The notes under the pieces were generated by a model that was given only the letters and a program-made list of their open reading frames with translations, ran no database searches and was not told the DNA's origin. Made by a program: the position numbers and the translations under genes. A DNA stretch of 7,780 nucleotides, taken from contig DATLGB010000187.1 of assembly GCA_035540675.1 (NCBI GenBank), forward strand, positions 1 through 7,780, written 5' to 3'. This DNA is from DATLGB01 sp035540675 (GTDB lineage Bacteria; Actinomycetota; Thermoleophilia; Solirubrobacterales; Solirubrobacteraceae). How positions within the stretch are numbered: position 1 is the first letter of the stretch; each line of letters starts with the position of its first letter. Below, one piece after another: positions 5,832 to 7,780 of the stretch.

Positions 5832-5837
5832 ATCGTA
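5832..5837 (-). promoter_or_regulatory. Possible -10 box for a TetR promoter of its own
   Basis: On the minus strand TACGAT fits TANNNT and ends 8 bases before the ATG at 5823, which would give an almost leaderless transcript. No convincing -35 is present at 16-18 bases. If real, TetR could be made apart from the upstream carboxyltransferase gene and from a start that has no Shine-Dalgarno sequence. Confidence 0.35.
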
Positions 5838-5870
5838 GGCGAACGGCCGGGCGTCCCATGCCGGTCGGCG

Positions 5871-7439
5871 TCACCAGGTGTCGACGAAGCGGCGCGACGG
5901 CGGCAGCCGCCCGGCCAGCCGCGCCGCCCGCAGCGTCGCGGCGATGACGCCGCGGGTCTCGGCCGGGTCGATGACGTCGTCGATCTCCAGCAGCGACGCA
6001 GCGTTGAGCGCCTTCGCGTTGGCCTGCGCGGCCGCCGTCAGCTCGCGCACCCGGCGCTCGCGCTCCTGCGGGTCGTCGATCGCCTCGAGCTCGCGGCGCA
6101 GCGCGAGCTTCACCGCACCTTCGAGCCCCATCGGTCCCAGGTGCGCCGACGGCCACGCCACGGTCAGCGCCGGCTCGTGCGTGCTGCCCGCCATCATCGC
6201 CTGCGCGCCGAGGCCGTAGCCGCGGCGCAGCACGACCGCCACGAGCGGGACGCGCAGCGCGGCGCCCGCCACCAGCAGGCGCGAGGTGTGCCGCACCAGC
6301 CCGGTCGCCTCGGCCTCGGGCCCGACCATCATCCCCGGCGTGTCGACGAGCGACACGAGCGGGATCGCGAAGGCGTCGCACAGCTGCATGAACCGCGCCG
6401 CCTTGTCCGCCGCGGCACTGGTGATCGCGCCGGCGACGTGGCGCGTGTCGTTGCCGAAGAAGCCGACCGGCCGGCCCTCGATGCGGCCGAGCGCCGTCAG
6501 CAGCTCGGGCGCGAAGCGCTCCCGCAGGAAGGTGACCGAGCCTTCGTCGGCCAGCGCCTCGACGATCGGCTTGAGCGGGTAGGCGCGGCGCTCGCGCTCG
6601 GGGACGAGATCGCGCAGCCGCGCCTGGTCGGGCTCGCGGCCGGAGGATGCGTCGCCCTGGAAGTAGCCGAGCAGCCGCTTCGTGACCGCCACCGCCTCGG
6701 CCTCGTCGGCGGCCGTCACGTCGACCACGCCGTTGCGCTCCTGTACGTCGATCGGGCCGACGTCGTCCGGGTCGACGCGACCGAGCCCGCCGCCCTCGAT
6801 CATCGCGGGACCCGCCATCCCGAGCGAGACGTTGCGGGTCGCCACGATCAGATCCGAGCAGCCGGCGATGACCGCGTTGCCGGCGAAGCAGCGGCCGGCG
6901 ACGACGGCGATCCGCGGGACGAGCCCGGACAGCCGCGCCCACAGGGCGAACGCGCGCACGTCGAGCGCCGACACGACCGGGTAGTCGGTGTCGCCCGGAC
7001 GGCCGCCGCCGCCCTCGGCGAAGAACACGGTCGGCAGCCGCATCCGCTCGATCAGGTCGAACAGCCTGTCCTTCTTGCGGTGGCCGAGCGCGCCCTGGGT
7101 GCCGGCGAGGACGGTGTAGTCGTAGGAGAGCACCGCGCACGCGGCGCGGTCGCCGAACGTCGCGGCGTTGACGGTGGCGGTGCCGGCGACCAGGCCGTCG
7201 GCGGGCGTCCGCGCGATCAGCTCCTCGACGTCGCGGCGCAGGCGCTGCGCGGCGATCGCGAAGCGCCCGTACTCGACGAACGAGCCAGGATCGACGAGGT
7301 CGTCGACGTTCTCGCGCGCCGTGCGCCCGCCGGCCGCGTGGCGGCGCTCGACGGCCTCGGGCCGCGCGGCGTCCTGCGTGCGCGCGCGCCGCTCGAGCAC
7401 CTCGTCGAGGTCCGCGCGCCGGCGGTCGGGCTCGTCCAT
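5871..7439 (-). CDS. Acyl-CoA carboxylase carboxyltransferase (beta-type) subunit
   Basis: The product is 522 residues, the usual length for an AccD/PccB-type subunit that moves CO2 from carboxybiotin to an acyl-CoA in the cytoplasm. It has two crotonase-like halves. The N-terminal half shows RRHAAGGRTARENVDDLVDPGSF (32-54), GRCFAGNAVIAGCSD (182-196) and AGPAMIEGGGLG (209-220). The C-terminal half shows VDTPGMMVGPEAEATGLVRH (365-384), RRGYGLGAQAM (405-415), VAWPSAHLGPMGLEGAV (427-443) and EIDDVIDPAETRGVI (485-499). The GYGLGAQAM and MGLEGAV forms differ from the common propionyl-CoA type (GGAYCVM, MGAQGAV). From memory, they resemble the carboxyltransferase part of single-chain long-chain acyl-CoA carboxylases. 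Biotin carboxylase and carrier domains are absent here, so partners must be elsewhere. The ATG at 7439 lacks a Shine-Dalgarno sequence. The substrate is not determinable; catalysis by the family is secure. Confidence 0.93.
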   Translation of the reverse strand: MDEPDRRRADLDEVLERRARTQDAARPEAVERRHAAGGRTARENVDDLVDPGSFVEYGRFAIAAQRLRRDVEELIARTPADGLVAGTATVNAATFGDRAACAVLSYDYTVLAGTQGALGHRKKDRLFDLIERMRLPTVFFAEGGGGRPGDTDYPVVSALDVRAFALWARLSGLVPRIAVVAGRCFAGNAVIAGCSDLIVATRNVSLGMAGPAMIEGGGLGRVDPDDVGPIDVQERNGVVDVTAADEAEAVAVTKRLLGYFQGDASSGREPDQARLRDLVPERERRAYPLKPIVEALADEGSVTFLRERFAPELLTALGRIEGRPVGFFGNDTRHVAGAITSAAADKAARFMQLCDAFAIPLVSLVDTPGMMVGPEAEATGLVRHTSRLLVAGAALRVPLVAVVLRRGYGLGAQAMMAGSTHEPALTVAWPSAHLGPMGLEGAVKLALRRELEAIDDPQERERRVRELTAAAQANAKALNAASLLEIDDVIDPAETRGVIAATLRAARLAGRLPPSRRFVDTW

Positions 7440-7492
7440 GGGGGCGGCATGGTGCCACGCGGACCGCTCCGGCGGCGCTCGCGTCGCCCGGG

Positions 7493-7780
7493 CTAATCGA
7501 CCACGGGAGCGAGCTCGGGGCGCTTCGGGAGGATCCCGTCACCGGAGGAGCGCCCGCGCACGCGCCGCCACACCCACGGCGCCATGTGCCGCGCGATCCA
7601 GACCGCCTCGCGCTCCAGCGCGATCGCCCGGTGCACCGGATCGGCCGGCGGCAGCGGCGCCCACGGGTCCTCGTCGGGCTCGAGGCCGAGCGCCTCGGCG
7701 AGCGCGGCCGCGATGCGGGCGTGGCCGGCCGCGTTCGCGTGCAGCCGGTCGACCGACCACAGCCGCGGGTCCACCACGCC
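7493..7780 (-). CDS. SGNH/GDSL hydrolase, C-terminal end only (cut by window edge)
   Basis: The last 95 or so residues of an SGNH-type esterase or lipase. The open frame continues past the right edge, so the catalytic Ser, Gly and Asn blocks are out of view. The block V motif is present as SVDRLHANAAGHARIA, where the Asp and His of DRLH would be the catalytic pair and NAAGH is the usual follow-on. The C-terminal tail RRVRGRSSGDGILPKRPEL is of the kind I associate with actinobacterial GDSL hydrolases. An in-frame GTG at 7777 is internal, not the start. The stop TAG (7493-7495) lies 53 bases ahead of the carboxyltransferase ATG on the same strand, which is compatible with one operon of lipid-related genes. 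No terminator is visible in the gap. Confidence 0.85.
   Translation of the reverse strand, partial: GVVDPRLWSVDRLHANAAGHARIAAALAEALGLEPDEDPWAPLPPADPVHRAIALEREAVWIARHMAPWVWRRVRGRSSGDGILPKRPELAPVVD

Noticed and set aside
5167..7542. A single open frame running from the TetR gene back through the carboxyltransferase region, as if a fusion protein.
   Set aside because: Upstream of 5859 the translation is Arg/Ala/Gly-rich shadow sequence in another frame of the carboxyltransferase gene. Long open shadow frames are expected at this GC content.

Overview
The window comes from a very GC-rich actinobacterium. Third codon positions are almost all G or C, GTG and TTG starts occur, and the LacI, TetR, acyl-CoA carboxylase and SGNH-hydrolase gene types are typical of Actinomycetota. 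A Thermoleophilia/Solirubrobacterales-like source is my guess from overall flavour, not something the sequence proves. I see no rRNA, tRNA, CRISPR array, insertion sequence or phage gene.

Layout from left to right. (1) 3-1025 (+): a two-helix potassium channel with a cytoplasmic RCK (TrkA-N/TrkA-C) domain. A well-formed ribosome-binding site precedes the RCK domain inside the gene. (2) 1022-1372 (-): a small secreted protein whose stop codon overlaps the channel's. (3) 1368-1457: a divergent control region with a sigma70-like promoter, a perfect 10-bp inverted repeat centred on the -10 box, and a separate 47-bp near-perfect palindrome. (4) 1484-2494 (+): a LacI-family regulator with an apparent run-on C-terminal tail. 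(5) 2439-2813 (-): a three-helix membrane protein overlapping that tail. (6) 2814-3268: a mostly non-coding stretch with one possible acidic micro-gene at 2981-3151 (-). (7) 3269-5164 (+): a large membrane protein of unknown function. (8) 5167-5823 (-): a TetR regulator. (9) 5871-7439 (-): an acyl-CoA carboxylase carboxyltransferase. (10) 7493-7780 (-): the C-terminal end of an SGNH/GDSL esterase, cut by the window edge.

The last three genes run the same way with short gaps (53 and 47 bases). They look like a lipid or acyl-CoA module: an esterase/lipase, a carboxyltransferase and a TetR regulator that probably senses an acyl-CoA or related ligand. The biotin carboxylase and biotin carrier partners are not in view. 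The LacI gene and the secreted-protein gene are divergent, so local control of one by the other is plausible.

The most unusual gene is the 631-residue membrane protein. Its predicted topology places nearly all of its conserved-looking Asp/His/Glu motifs on the outer face, next to an outer beta-sandwich-like domain, which suggests an external metal site. The other main points are the possible internal start giving a free RCK domain (as known for MthK), the operator-like dyad on a leaderless promoter, and the abutting or overlapping ends of all three convergent gene pairs.
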